Below, one piece after another: positions 9,862 through 18,996 of a stretch of 64,000 nucleotides of DNA (position 1 is its first letter; every line of letters begins with the position of its first letter). Source of the DNA: Paenibacillus mendelii (GTDB taxonomy: Bacteria; Bacillota; Bacilli; Paenibacillales; Paenibacillaceae). The DNA lies in assembly GCF_024498075.1 (NCBI RefSeq), contig NZ_JANHOF010000003.1, positions 310,001 to 374,000 of the forward strand. The letters run 5' to 3'. The notes below the pieces were generated by a model, which worked only from the letters and a program-made list of their open reading frames with translations, did no database searches and was not told the DNA's origin. Both the position numbers and the translations under genes were made by a program.

Positions 9862-10002
9862 GGACAGTCCTCCCCCTTTGCGCCGCACATCTTGCAAAAG
9901 TGTAAAACGAGTTTGCGTTTATCTAAATACGCGGCTCGCATTTTCGTTTATTGTGAAAGTGTTACCAAAATCTTATTCCTTCTGGAAAAGGAGTGCAAGC
10001 TA

Positions 10003-10827
10003 ATGTTGACGCAAGCGCAGCTGTCAGAATTTGAAAAGAACGGTTTTCTGAAAGGGAGCGTCGTACTAAACGACGATGAAGTGGAACAGCTTCGTGAAGA
10101 GCTAGCTCTAGTTATGGAAGGTAAAACGGTTAAGAAGCCCGTACTGAGTCACAATATGCTGGAGGGCGGCTCGTTGTATGACGATATGAAAATGACCGTC
10201 ACCGAGCGTGTTGTTCAAATTGTTAATATATGGATGGCGAGCGATAAATATTTTCAGCATGCGGCTCATCCCGTTATCACGGAAGAGATCGCTCAGCTCT
10301 GCAACACCGATACGCTGCGGATCTGGCATGACCAAATTCAATATAAACCGCCAATTTCCGGCGGTCCGACAGGCTGGCATCAGGATCACCCGCTATGGCC
10401 GATCATTCAGCCCGCGGATCTGGTCAGTGCTTGGGTAGCGCTGGACGATGCCGTGATCGAGAACGGCTGCATGTGGATGGTTCCGGGCAGCCATAAGTGG
10501 GGCGACCAACAGAAGCATCTGGCTTCCACGCCTGACTTCAAGCCTTATCACAAAAATCCGGAGCTTCTTCCGGAGGGTGCCGTTGTAGAGGCTGTTCCTT
10601 TCGAAATCAAGAAAGGACAGGTCGGGTATCATCACTCGCTTACTTGGCATGGCAGCCCGCATAACCGGTCAGAGCTGCACCGGAGAGCAATAGCTGTCCA
10701 CTATATGCCGGGCCACACGCGTTACCAGCCTTCAGCGAATCATCCGATGCATCAATTCGTCACGGTGAACGCGGGAGATTTGATGTCCGGCAGCCATTTC
10801 CCAGTGGTCTATTCGAAGGAAGATTAA
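10003..10827 (+). CDS. Phytanoyl-CoA dioxygenase (PhyH) family protein, copy 1
   Basis: Fe(II)/2-oxoglutarate-dependent oxygenase fold of 274 residues. The iron facial triad is visible as His126-x-Asp128 (GWHQDH) and His216 (LTWHGSPHNRS), with a downstream Arg in RRAIAVHYMPG likely to bind 2-oxoglutarate. The ATG at 10003 is chosen because AAAAGGAG lies 9 nt upstream and the frame before it is not family-like. The substrate is unknown: bacterial PhyH proteins hydroxylate many small molecules. It is divergent from an AraC regulator. Confidence 0.9.
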   Translation: MLTQAQLSEFEKNGFLKGSVVLNDDEVEQLREELALVMEGKTVKKPVLSHNMLEGGSLYDDMKMTVTERVVQIVNIWMASDKYFQHAAHPVITEEIAQLCNTDTLRIWHDQIQYKPPISGGPTGWHQDHPLWPIIQPADLVSAWVALDDAVIENGCMWMVPGSHKWGDQQKHLASTPDFKPYHKNPELLPEGAVVEAVPFEIKKGQVGYHHSLTWHGSPHNRSELHRRAIAVHYMPGHTRYQPSANHPMHQFVTVNAGDLMSGSHFPVVYSKED

Positions 10828-10923
10828 GGGCAGTCAAGAAAAATATCGCAACAAAGCGGCCCCAATAAGCGTCTTAATTGCTGGACATGTTTATGAATCC
10901 GGCATTTAGGAGGACTTATTAGG

Positions 10924-12528
10924 ATGAAATTTGGCAAGTGGTTGGCGCAGCTTATGCTGCTGGCAGTAATCGTTGTGGCGGTCGTACCGGCAGGTCAGGC
11001 GGGGGCGGCCGCTTCGGCTGCTGCGGACATCGGGATCTTCTTGGATGGGGAGAAGATCAAGAGCGACGTGTCGCCGTTTGTGATTCCCAAGCAGAACGTC
11101 ACCATGGTTCCGCTTCGTGTCATCAGCGAGGGACTCGGAGCGGGCGTGGATTGGAACCAGTCGACCAAGACGGTCACGATTAACGACGCGAATACGACTC
11201 TGATGATGACGAACGGCCGTAATTATGCAGTCGTTAACGGCAGCAATGTGGTGCTGGACGCTTCCGTACAAGCACGGGCAGGCCGGATCATGGTTCCGCT
11301 GCGTTTTGTCGGCGAGCAGCTGGGATTAGTCGTGAACTGGGATCAAACCTCGCGCACGATTTCATTGCTGACGGTTAATACCGTACCGGGAGAACCGGGG
11401 GATGGCAGCGGACATGGCAGTGGCAATGGACAAACATTGAACGGTGCTTGGGTGTCTTCTGTCTACAATTTGGATTGGCCATCGGCAGCTTCTTATGGCA
11501 AATCGCAGAAGCAGAAGGAAGAGTTCGTTGCCCTGCTGGATGAGCTGCAAGGAATCGGACTGAATGCGGTGTTCGTGCAGGTGCGTCCTGCCGGGGATGC
11601 GCTGTACCCTTCCTCGCTCGTGCCATGGTCGAAATTCCTGACAGGCCAGCAGGGAAAGGCGCCGGACTATGATCCGCTGGCGTTCATGATTGAAGAGACG
11701 CACAAACGCGATATGGAATTCCATGCGTGGTTCAATCCTTTCCGTGCGAGCGTAGATGCGAAGACGGATACACTGGCGGCGAACCACGTGTCGAAGCTGC
11801 ATCCGGAGTGGATCGTCAACTCAGGCGGCAAGCCTTATATCAATCCGGGGATCCCGGAGGCGCGGCAGCATATTATCGATACGATTATGGAGGTCGTGAG
11901 CGGCTACGCAATCGATGGCGTCCATCTCGATGATTATTTCTACCCCTCCAGCGGAGCCTTCCCGGACGAAGCGGCTTTCAATGCGTATAACCCGGGCGGA
12001 CTGACGATCGGCGACTGGCGCCGGGAGAATATCAATTCATTCGTCCAGAGCCTGAGCGATTCCATCCATGCGGTCAAACCGCAGGTAAGGTTCGGGATTA
12101 GTCCTTTCGGGGTATGGCGCAACAAGGCCGTCGATTCAACAGGCTCGGATACCAAGGCTAGCGTCACCGCGTATGACAGCATGTACGCAGACGTCCGGAC
12201 ATGGATTAAGCAGGGCTGGATTGATTACGTGAATCCTCAGATTTACTGGAGCCTGTCGTTCTCCGCCGCACGCTATGATAAGCTGGTAGATTGGTGGGCA
12301 CAGGAAGTGAGAGGAACCGGGGTCGACCTGTATATCGGCCATTCGCCTTATAAGCTGGGAACGGCGGAAGCCGGCTGGCAGTCTTCACAGGAAATCATTA
12401 ATCAGCTTCTATATAACAAGCAATATCCGGAAGTGAAGGGCGATGTCTTCTTCAGCGCGAAGGATTTACGCAGAAATCCCCTTGGCATTATGGAAGCGCT
12501 AAGGACGTTCTACTTGAGTATTCTATAA
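10924..12528 (+). CDS. Secreted GHL10-type (DUF187/YngK-like) glycosyl hydrolase with copper-amine-oxidase-N-like domain
   Basis: A 534-residue exported protein. A signal peptide (residues 1-30, ending AGQAGAAAS) is followed by a stalk-like 'copper amine oxidase N-terminal' domain (about 35-150; MVPLRVISEGLG and MVPLRFVGEQLG repeats). After a Gly/Ser linker comes a GHL10-type TIM barrel (about 170-534) with GLNAVFVQVRPAGDALYPSS, FHAWFNPFR and GVHLDDYFYP. The Asp pair in the last motif sits where the acid/nucleophile is expected. It probably acts on cell-wall or extracellular polysaccharide. The SD AGGAGGA is 9 nt before the start. Confidence 0.9.
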   Translation: MKFGKWLAQLMLLAVIVVAVVPAGQAGAAASAAADIGIFLDGEKIKSDVSPFVIPKQNVTMVPLRVISEGLGAGVDWNQSTKTVTINDANTTLMMTNGRNYAVVNGSNVVLDASVQARAGRIMVPLRFVGEQLGLVVNWDQTSRTISLLTVNTVPGEPGDGSGHGSGNGQTLNGAWVSSVYNLDWPSAASYGKSQKQKEEFVALLDELQGIGLNAVFVQVRPAGDALYPSSLVPWSKFLTGQQGKAPDYDPLAFMIEETHKRDMEFHAWFNPFRASVDAKTDTLAANHVSKLHPEWIVNSGGKPYINPGIPEARQHIIDTIMEVVSGYAIDGVHLDDYFYPSSGAFPDEAAFNAYNPGGLTIGDWRRENINSFVQSLSDSIHAVKPQVRFGISPFGVWRNKAVDSTGSDTKASVTAYDSMYADVRTWIKQGWIDYVNPQIYWSLSFSAARYDKLVDWWAQEVRGTGVDLYIGHSPYKLGTAEAGWQSSQEIINQLLYNKQYPEVKGDVFFSAKDLRRNPLGIMEALRTFYLSIL

Positions 12529-12548
12529 GACTTGCACCAATGCGAGAT

Positions 12549-12590
12549 GCGGGGGACAGCCTAATACGGGAGGTCCTCCGCTTGTTTGTG
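12549..12590 (+). terminator. Likely intrinsic terminator after the GHL10 gene
   Basis: GCGGGGGAC (12549-12557) pairs with GTCCTCCGC (12573-12581) with one G-U pair, followed by TTGTTTGTG. Confidence 0.45.
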
Positions 12591-12708
12591 CACAAGTTCC
12601 CGCCAGATGCCGCCCGCATTGACTTCAAGTGACTTTTGTATGGATTTCCCCGACTTGGAAATGGTGACATCCTAGATGTTAATAATTAATGAAATGCGAC
12701 TGATGTCC

Positions 12709-12737
12709 TTGATTATCCATCATTAAAAATATATATT
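12709..12737 (+). promoter_or_regulatory. Candidate sigma-A promoter of the GntR-LacI hybrid gene
   Basis: TTGATT (12709-12714), a 17-bp spacer and TATATT (12732-12737), followed by an AT-rich start region and a leader of about 30 nt before ATG 12774. Confidence 0.45.
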
Positions 12738-12773
12738 ATACATAACAAATATAAGCATGAGTATGGTGAGAGC

Positions 12774-13988
12774 ATGAATTCAACCGAACGAATACCCCTG
12801 TATCAGAAAATACAGGAATATGTACGCGAGCTTATTGATTCGGAAGGACTTAAGACAGGGGACCGGATTCCTACAGAGAAAGAATTAATGGATCGTTTCA
12901 ATGTCAGTAAGATTACGGTCGTCAACGCATTGTCTGGCTTGGCCAATGAAAAAATCATTACCCGTGTCCCAGGCCGTGGAAGCTTCGTCAGTGAACTGGC
13001 CGAACGCGAGGGAGACAGCAATGCCCATCAAGTCACTGAGCCTGGGGCAGGTTCATCTTCTGCGGCGTCCTCCGTCCAAACCGTTGATGGAATGGATAAA
13101 CTGAAGAGCGGGGCTGTCAAGAGCGGTATTATCGGAGTCGTAATGCCTTCGATAGATGATTATTTTGCAATCCGCCTTATTAAGGGAATTGAGAGGGCGA
13201 TGGATGAGCGCGGCTACCGGAGTATGATTCTCTTAACCCGCAGTCAATTGGAGAAGGAAAAGGAAGCGATCAAGACACTTAAGCGGCTTGGCGTTGAAGG
13301 CTTGCTTATTTTTCCTGTGGACGAAGAGCGCTACAACGAGGAAATATTAAGCATGAAGCTAGGCGGGTTTCCATTCGTGCTGATCGACCGTTACTTACCA
13401 GGCATCGAGACGAACTATATTGCTTCCGATGGCCGGCTTGGCACAAGCCTTGCAGTCGACCTGCTGTGGAATTATGGACATCGTGAAATTGCGATTTGTT
13501 CCGATTCACCTCTGCAAACCGTTACGGTTCAGGAGCGGATCGAAGGCTATATGAACGCGCTTAAGGATAAGGGCGAGCTGATCAACCCCGCCCATATCAT
13601 TAACGGGTTTGATTTGAATGAGAACGACAACAGTGACTCGCACCCGTTATACCGCTATATCCGGAACAGAATGGCCACAGCCTATATTGCGCTTAACGGC
13701 AGGCTCGGCGTCTATATCTACCAAATGGCTGAGAGAGCGGGTCTGCGTATTCCGGAGGATCTGTCGATCATCACCTTCGATGATCCGACTTCGATTGTTG
13801 AGGAATTCAGTATTTTTACACACATCAAGCAGTATGAGCAGGACATGGGCTATCAGGCGGCAATGAAGCTGTTTGGCGTCATTCAAGGCGGAGAAGACGG
13901 TGTCGCGAAATTTAGCAAGACACTTATTCAACCGGTCCTCGTTGAACGCAAGACGACGGGGCCGATCATCCGCGAGCAGCAATCCTAG
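12774..13988 (+). CDS. GntR-type DNA-binding domain fused to LacI-type sensor (AraR-like regulator)
   Basis: A 404-residue chimeric repressor type. Residues 1-75 form a GntR winged helix (PLYQKIQEYVRELI, RIPTEKELMDRFNVSKITV, RVPGRGSFVSEL). After a Ser/Ala/Gly-rich linker (about 85-110), residues 118-400 form a periplasmic-binding-protein-like effector domain (IIGVVMPSIDDYFA). The same architecture is known in B. subtilis AraR. The gene is alone, with a clear terminator right after it, so its target genes are not obvious. A sugar effector is likely by family. Confidence 0.92.
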   Translation: MNSTERIPLYQKIQEYVRELIDSEGLKTGDRIPTEKELMDRFNVSKITVVNALSGLANEKIITRVPGRGSFVSELAEREGDSNAHQVTEPGAGSSSAASSVQTVDGMDKLKSGAVKSGIIGVVMPSIDDYFAIRLIKGIERAMDERGYRSMILLTRSQLEKEKEAIKTLKRLGVEGLLIFPVDEERYNEEILSMKLGGFPFVLIDRYLPGIETNYIASDGRLGTSLAVDLLWNYGHREIAICSDSPLQTVTVQERIEGYMNALKDKGELINPAHIINGFDLNENDNSDSHPLYRYIRNRMATAYIALNGRLGVYIYQMAERAGLRIPEDLSIITFDDPTSIVEEFSIFTHIKQYEQDMGYQAAMKLFGVIQGGEDGVAKFSKTLIQPVLVERKTTGPIIREQQS

Positions 13989-14012
13989 CTTTGCAGTCGG
14001 ATCAATTACGGG

Positions 14013-14053
14013 GCTGTCTCAAAAGAGATTCACTTTTGAGACAGCTTCTTTGT
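14013..14053 (+). terminator. Strong intrinsic terminator
   Basis: Perfect 13-bp stem GCTGTCTCAAAAG / CTTTTGAGACAGC with a 7-nt loop, followed by TTCTTTGT. It ends the GntR-LacI gene. Confidence 0.85.
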
Positions 14054-14275
14054 CGCATCTTATAGCATATTCGAGGAAGATAGATACGCCAGAGGCTGCT
14101 GATATACGGCGCGGCAAGTGCGGAGTACACGATTTCGTCATGAGGCGGCGACGTAAGAATAAACCGGCCACTTGCGGCGTTTTCGGGAATACTGCGCTTG
14201 AATTGAGATTGGCTTCTATATCACGCATAATAGAGCTTAAGTTAACTTATACGGATCGGAAGGCGATGAGAAGTC

Positions 14276-14947
14276 ATGGAAATCAAGATTGCGAATCAGC
14301 TCAATGGGTTAAAGGCCGGCTTCGTTTATGCGCATCCGGACGACGAGACGTTCATGAGCGCAGCTGTGATCCGTCAAATAGCCGACACTGGAGGTAATCC
14401 GGTACTTCTAGTGGCTACGCGGGGAGATGCCGGATTTAAGAATGGGGATTATACAAATGCTTCGCGCGAAGAGTTAGGGGTTATCCGCGAGCAGGAGATG
14501 GCGGAGGCTGCACAAGTGCTCGGCTTGACGGTCGTCGAGCATCTCGGATATCCGGACGGCAAGCTGGGCGAGGCCGATGACCGGGAGCTCGTCTTACAAA
14601 TCGAAGTGTTCCTGCAGAAGCATGAGGTTGAGGCCGTGTTTACCTTCCCGCTGGATGGCGGCAACGGGCATCCCGATCATATTGCGATCTCACATGCAGC
14701 GACGGCAGCCGTCAGGGGCGGCAAGTGTCCAAGCGTGCGTGCGTTGTACTACGGGTATTTCAATAAAGGCGGCGAGTTACAAGAACCTGAGCTGATCGTG
14801 GAGACAGCGCCCTATTGGCCCTTTAAGGCTGCCGCGCTGCGTGCGCATGATTCGCAGAAGCATTCGATCAACCGCCATTTTGGCAGCCTTGACCAGCCGC
14901 GTGAGGATCGCCGTTACGAGATGTTCGTTGCGGCTTGGAAGGCATAG
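14276..14947 (+). CDS. PIG-L/LmbE-family deacetylase
   Basis: Zn-dependent N-acetyl-sugar deacetylase fold of 223 residues. The metal motif AHPDDETF is at residues 19-26, and the second block GNGHPDHIAISHAA lies in the C-terminal half. Family members include BshB, MshB and GlcNAc-PI deacetylase, which remove an acetyl group from a GlcNAc moiety. The AAC(3)-like gene follows 37 bp later in the same direction, so a linked deacetylation/acetylation pair is plausible. The 222 bp between this gene and the preceding terminator shows no gene. Confidence 0.9.
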   Translation: MEIKIANQLNGLKAGFVYAHPDDETFMSAAVIRQIADTGGNPVLLVATRGDAGFKNGDYTNASREELGVIREQEMAEAAQVLGLTVVEHLGYPDGKLGEADDRELVLQIEVFLQKHEVEAVFTFPLDGGNGHPDHIAISHAATAAVRGGKCPSVRALYYGYFNKGGELQEPELIVETAPYWPFKAAALRAHDSQKHSINRHFGSLDQPREDRRYEMFVAAWKA

Positions 14948-14984
14948 CAGGATTCGCAAGTAAGCAGGCAGAGGTGAAACCGGG

Positions 14985-15788
14985 ATGGACGAAATACAAG
15001 GAACATTAATTACGACCGAATCATTGAAAGCGGATTTTGTCAGACTCGGGCTGCGTCCGGGAATGACGGTCATCGTTCACGCTTCGTTCAAGTCGCTGGG
15101 GCAGTGGGTGGCAGGCGGTCCGGTGGCGGTGATTCTGGCGCTTGAGGAAGCGCTGGATGAGACTGGGACACTCGTGATGCCCACACATACCGGCGATCTG
15201 TCCGACCCTTCCGAATGGGTCAATCCACCGGTCCGTGATTCGTGGTGGAAGACCATCAGGGAGCAGATGCCGCCCTTTGACGTGGACCTGACACCCACAT
15301 TCGGAATGGGAATCATTGCAGAATGCTTTCGGAAGCAGCAGGGCGTCTTGAGAAGCGTGCATCCGCAGGTATCCTTCGCCGCCCGGGGGAAGCACGCCCG
15401 GACGATTACAGACAATCATGGTCTTTCTTATGCACTCGGAGAGCAGTCGCCGCTCGCCCGCATATATGACATCGACGGCTGGGTGCTTCTTCTCGGTGTA
15501 GGGCATGCGAACAACACCTCGCTGCATCTGGCAGAATATCGGGCGGATTATAAGACGAAGAGCGAACGTATTTGCAAGGCTCCGATGAAGCGGGATGGTG
15601 TCCGGTCATGGATCGAATTCCTTGAACTGGATTTCGATTCGGATGATTTCACCCTCTTGGGTGAAGCCTTCGAGCACGATACGGGTCTGTTCATACGCGG
15701 TAAGGTTGCCGGGGCAGATGCGCTGCTGGCCAGGCAAAGAGATCTTGTGGATTATGCGGTGCAATGGTTGGGAACGAATCGGCAATGA
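14985..15788 (+). CDS. Aminoglycoside N(3)-acetyltransferase family (YokD-like)
   Basis: A 267-residue acetyl-CoA-dependent N-acetyltransferase of the AAC(3) fold. Visible landmarks are VIVHASFKSLGQWVAGG near the N-terminus, LVMPTHTGDLSDPSEW, TPTFGMGIIAECFR, SVHPQVSFAARGKHA, and GWVLLLGVGHANNTSLHLAEY with the conserved catalytic-region His residues. The SD AGAGGTGA precedes ATG 14985. Chromosomal relatives in Bacilli often do not confer resistance, and coupling to a PIG-L deacetylase suggests a metabolic amino-sugar role; true drug acetylation is untested. Confidence 0.88.
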   Translation: MDEIQGTLITTESLKADFVRLGLRPGMTVIVHASFKSLGQWVAGGPVAVILALEEALDETGTLVMPTHTGDLSDPSEWVNPPVRDSWWKTIREQMPPFDVDLTPTFGMGIIAECFRKQQGVLRSVHPQVSFAARGKHARTITDNHGLSYALGEQSPLARIYDIDGWVLLLGVGHANNTSLHLAEYRADYKTKSERICKAPMKRDGVRSWIEFLELDFDSDDFTLLGEAFEHDTGLFIRGKVAGADALLARQRDLVDYAVQWLGTNRQ

Positions 15789-15867
15789 CGGACTGAACTC
15801 GCGGGTATACGAGATGGGTTATGAACCTGAATAGCAGGATTGTATGATTATTTAGCATCTTTGTTCA

Positions 15868-15896
15868 TTCATTTTGACGAGGAAAGCTCCTATACT
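15868..15896 (+). promoter_or_regulatory. Possible promoter of PhyH copy 2
   Basis: A good -10 TATACT (15891-15896) with a weak -35 TTCATT (15868-15873) at 17 bp. A better -35-like TTGACG at 15874 is only 11 bp away and was not used. Confidence 0.3.
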
Positions 15897-15944
15897 GAAG
15901 GTAATTAAGCAAGAACAAACCCTTAACCTTCAGGAGGATTCGTC

Positions 15945-16754
15945 ATGGCGAATACGTTACGGACGCTTACGGAAGAGCAGAAGCAATTGTTTGATACCGA
16001 AGGGTATTTGGTTGTAAAAGGTTTGTTTTCGGGCGGAGATCTCGCCACCATCGAGCATACCTTCGAGGTCATGAGCAACCAGACGATACCCGGCTATTTT
16101 GAACCGGATTTGAGCTCAGGGGTTGATGACCCGCTGAAGCGGTATCCGCGTGTCATGCACCCGCACCGCTTCAACGAGACAGCCATGCAGTACATGCTGC
16201 ACAAACCGGTGATTGACGTTCTGGCAGACTTGTTCGGAGAAGAAGTATTGGCTGCCCAAAGCATGTTCTATTACAAGCCGCCAGGCTCCCGCGGGCAGGC
16301 GCTCCATCAGGACAACTTCTATCTGCAGGTTGAGCCCGGCAACTGTATCGCAGCCTGGACTGCCATTGATGCAGCCGATGAAGAGAACGGCGGATTGCTG
16401 ATCGTGCCGAAGACGAACCATCACGATATTTCCTGTCCGGATCTAGCGGATGCTAACGAATCCTTCACGACGCATTACGTGAAGCCGCCGAAAGACCGGA
16501 AGGCGATACCGGCCATCATGGATAAGGGCGATGTCCTGTTCTTCAACGGCAACCTCATTCACGGTTCTTACCGCAACAAGTCGAAGGACCGGTTCCGCAG
16601 AGCATTCATCTGCCATTATGCGAATGAATCCGCCACCCATATCTCAGGCGGCTACAAGCCGCTCTACCGGGCGGACGGGGTTATTGTGGAGCGTGAAGAC
16701 AGTATCGGCGGAGGTCCTTGCGGCATGGAATTCGAAGTCGCATACCCGCATTAA
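15945..16754 (+). CDS. Phytanoyl-CoA dioxygenase (PhyH) family protein, copy 2
   Basis: A 269-residue Fe(II)/2-oxoglutarate oxygenase with His121-x-Asp123 (ALHQDNFYL) and His206 (LIHGSYRNKSKDR) as iron ligands. SD CAGGAGG lies before ATG 15945. Unlike the other three PhyH genes in this window, no AraC gene is adjacent. It is a single-gene unit: a putative promoter is upstream and a strong terminator begins 6 bp after the stop. The substrate cannot be inferred. Confidence 0.9.
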   Translation: MANTLRTLTEEQKQLFDTEGYLVVKGLFSGGDLATIEHTFEVMSNQTIPGYFEPDLSSGVDDPLKRYPRVMHPHRFNETAMQYMLHKPVIDVLADLFGEEVLAAQSMFYYKPPGSRGQALHQDNFYLQVEPGNCIAAWTAIDAADEENGGLLIVPKTNHHDISCPDLADANESFTTHYVKPPKDRKAIPAIMDKGDVLFFNGNLIHGSYRNKSKDRFRRAFICHYANESATHISGGYKPLYRADGVIVEREDSIGGGPCGMEFEVAYPH

Positions 16755-16759
16755 TGATC

Positions 16760-16798
16760 AAGTCCAACAAGCAGGCAGCTGCTTATTGGACTTTTTTA
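16760..16798 (+). terminator. Intrinsic terminator after PhyH copy 2
   Basis: AAGTCCAACAAGCAG pairs with CTGCTTATTGGACTT (one mismatch, GCAG loop), followed by a run of T at 16792-16797. Confidence 0.85.
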
Positions 16799-17006
16799 TT
16801 ATGAAGCCAGCCGTGGGGAGCCTGAGATGCAGTCGAATCGTTCGTGGGTGAAGCACCAAGCTAGCCCGCCTTAATAGTGGGATATGGCTTACCGATACGG
16901 CTGTTGAAATTTATGGGTAGAATGAGCGGGACACGAAGAATGCAACTCTTCTCCCTCCTCAATCGTCTGATAAATATAGGAAATGAAATAGGCGGAGGAT
17001 GGAACG

Positions 17007-18707
17007 ATGGGAAGAATGAACGCTTTTCGTTTGCTGCTTGGCTTGCTGCTTCTGATCTTGGCGGGCTGCACGAATAATGACGAACCTCCGGAACACAAGC
17101 CAGCTTCTTTCCCAGCCATTGAGGGCGTGACCTCTATTAACGTATACGACGACCGCTCGTCAACCCGGATCACACATATTGCCGACCCCGGGGTCATCTC
17201 TGACATGCTGACTGAACTTAAGACGGCCAAGACATCCTATTTCGACGATCCCGAATATCTCGGTACCTTATTGCGTGTTGAGATGAAGCGCGAGAATACG
17301 ACAGAAACGTATTATATCAATGACTTGCGGGAGTCGGCTTCAAGCTTAAGCGGGAAGATCTATCCGAAAGTGTCCACGGAGAAGGGGGCCGTGTGGAGCA
17401 TCTCCGGCAGCCTGATCAAACGATTCCGCGGCGAAGCACCGCAAACCTCGGAACTGCAGCCACCGCTCCTGTATATTCAGCTGCAGAAGGAGAGCGGCGC
17501 TATCGTCGTTGAATCCAACCAGGAGATTTCGCGCAAATCGGTTCGCGAAGCATTAGAGGCATCCCTCCAATTAATTGAGAAAGACGGCGGCGTACCATTC
17601 AGTTATGAGATGGATTGGACGGATGATCTCCAGCGCTTCGTGATTCGAACGAACGGACTGGAAGAGGGCGAATCCGTAAGGTTCCGTTTAGATGCCGCAC
17701 ATACCATTTCGGGCGTACCGTACGAAGATGATTCGCAGCCGAACCGGAACACGGTGCAGCTAACGATTCCGCCTGAACAGAATCAAATTCGTCTTATCGA
17801 TGTCCACGAGGACGGAGATAAGGTAATGGTGGCGCAGGACTCGGCGCTGGTACAGGTCGTGCAGGTTCAGGACGATGCTGGAACACTGCTGCCCTACGCT
17901 CTTGTACATGGGGAAGGCAAGCAAGGAAGCCATTCCTTGCTCCCCATCGGTGCTGGAGGCTCGTATACGATAGAAGTGAAGGAATGGCCGGAGCACGGCG
18001 AACCGTATGCCAATGATTACGGAGGGGAGTTCCTGTTCTCCGACCGGTTCTATACCGACAAGACCTATGCCGTGTATGGGAACCGAACATTGTATGAAGT
18101 AGCTTGGAAAGAGGGTAAGGCACGTAAACTCTATGATTCACAGGAACCTGTATATGGGATTGCTTCATCGCCGGATGGCAAGCGGATCGGGCTTCTGGTC
18201 GCATCGGATTCATTTCTTGGCCCAATGGCCGATCTTGTTGTGCTGGATCAGAACGGCAAGAAGCTGAAGCAATGGCCAAGCGCAGGCTATATCTCGCATA
18301 GTGACGGATTTTTGTTCAGTTATCCCATGACCTGGACCGACAATAATACCGTCGCGGCTCCGCTCGTCGGGGTGGCAGACATTACCCGCGGGAAAGCGAT
18401 CCTCGATGTTAATGAAGGCTCTGTAATCAAGGTGAAAGACCCTGAGCTTCCGAAGGCTGCGGCAGATCGGCTGAAGCTTGAAGCGGGATCGTCTGTGGAA
18501 ATCATCCGAGTCCTGCCCGAGCCTTCCGCACAGGAGGTGCGATATGCTGCCGTTCAAACCGCCGAAGCCGGGATATGGCTGATCGATGTGCAGAACGATT
18601 CCGCGGCTTGGATTGGCACTGGACTGCTTCTAGGCTGGAACGAAGAACAGCAGCTTGCCGTCTTTGATGCAAGCAATGAGCAGCCCCCTTATTTTCTTGC
18701 TCCGTAG
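17007..18707 (+). CDS. Lipoprotein with Ig-like and beta-propeller-like regions, function unknown
   Basis: A 566-residue exported protein. Residues 1-23 are a lipoprotein signal with lipobox LILAGC. Residues ~35-150 form a small alpha/beta region. About 160-260 resembles a Big-type Ig domain (RFVIRTNGLEEGESVRFRLD). The last ~220 residues look like beta-propeller blades (TYAVYGNRTLYEVAWKEG, VYGIASSPDGKRIGLLV). No catalytic motif is recognised. SD GGAGGAT is 6 nt before ATG 17007. It is a single gene; a sensory or surface-binding role is only a guess. Confidence 0.8.
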   Translation: MGRMNAFRLLLGLLLLILAGCTNNDEPPEHKPASFPAIEGVTSINVYDDRSSTRITHIADPGVISDMLTELKTAKTSYFDDPEYLGTLLRVEMKRENTTETYYINDLRESASSLSGKIYPKVSTEKGAVWSISGSLIKRFRGEAPQTSELQPPLLYIQLQKESGAIVVESNQEISRKSVREALEASLQLIEKDGGVPFSYEMDWTDDLQRFVIRTNGLEEGESVRFRLDAAHTISGVPYEDDSQPNRNTVQLTIPPEQNQIRLIDVHEDGDKVMVAQDSALVQVVQVQDDAGTLLPYALVHGEGKQGSHSLLPIGAGGSYTIEVKEWPEHGEPYANDYGGEFLFSDRFYTDKTYAVYGNRTLYEVAWKEGKARKLYDSQEPVYGIASSPDGKRIGLLVASDSFLGPMADLVVLDQNGKKLKQWPSAGYISHSDGFLFSYPMTWTDNNTVAAPLVGVADITRGKAILDVNEGSVIKVKDPELPKAAADRLKLEAGSSVEIIRVLPEPSAQEVRYAAVQTAEAGIWLIDVQNDSAAWIGTGLLLGWNEEQQLAVFDASNEQPPYFLAP

Positions 18708-18796
18708 CCGCTCCGGCCGTCAGGCGACTCAGAAGCTTAATTATGCAGCCGCTGCAAGCTGGATAGAAAGAGTGTAGAGCGGTTAGGAAACAACGA

Positions 18797-18826
18797 AGAA
18801 GGGAGGGGACAGGACCCCTCCCTTCT
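18797..18826 (-). terminator. Perfect 12-bp hairpin, probably a minus-strand terminator
   Basis: AGAAGGGAGGGG / CCCCTCCCTTCT with a 6-nt loop. Read on the minus strand it is followed by TCGTTGTTT, while the plus side lacks Ts. No established minus-strand gene is upstream; only the coding-like stretch at 18835-18996 would use it. Confidence 0.45.
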
Positions 18827-18834
18827 CGACATGC

Positions 18835-18996
18835 TTAAGACATGCTGCGGCCGCATTGGCTCGTATACAGCTTGTACCATTCCTCACGCGTTAGGCGCAG
18901 CGTGCAACAGCGATCGGAAGAACATTCTGCCTGCGCAGCGTTTTGCTTCCCATCTTTCGTCCAACCCGTGAGATATTTGACATGAAATAAGCAATT
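18835..18996 (-). pseudogene. Possible small Cys-rich ORF or gene remnant
   Basis: On the minus strand a frame of 53 sense codons is open between TAG (18997-18999) and TAA (18835-18837). Its C-terminal half looks protein-like (CCTLRLTREEWYKLYTSQCG), with four Cys and several aromatic residues. It has no ATG, GTG or TTG start in frame. It ends 9 bp before a hairpin suited to terminate it. The part coding AQAECSS lies in a sequence repeated elsewhere in the window. A decayed gene or a chance frame are both possible. Confidence 0.25.
18918..18940. repeat. Dispersed intergenic repeat, copy A
   Basis: 23 bp, containing AACATTCTGCCTGCGCAGCG, identical to 48190-48212 and in the same orientation. 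Flanks differ, with a few further scattered matches. Confidence 0.6.

Noticed and set aside
9892..10002. N-terminal extension of PhyH copy 1
   Set aside because: The sequence before ATG 10003 is not family-like and lies in the divergent promoter region.
14985..15788. Acquired aminoglycoside-resistance gene on a mobile element
   Set aside because: No insertion sequence, integron or composition change around it; it looks like a chromosomal YokD-type gene.
15874..15896. TTGACG and TATACT as a promoter
   Set aside because: Their spacing is 11 bp, far below the 16-18 bp needed; only the TATACT was kept, with a weak -35 at 17 bp.
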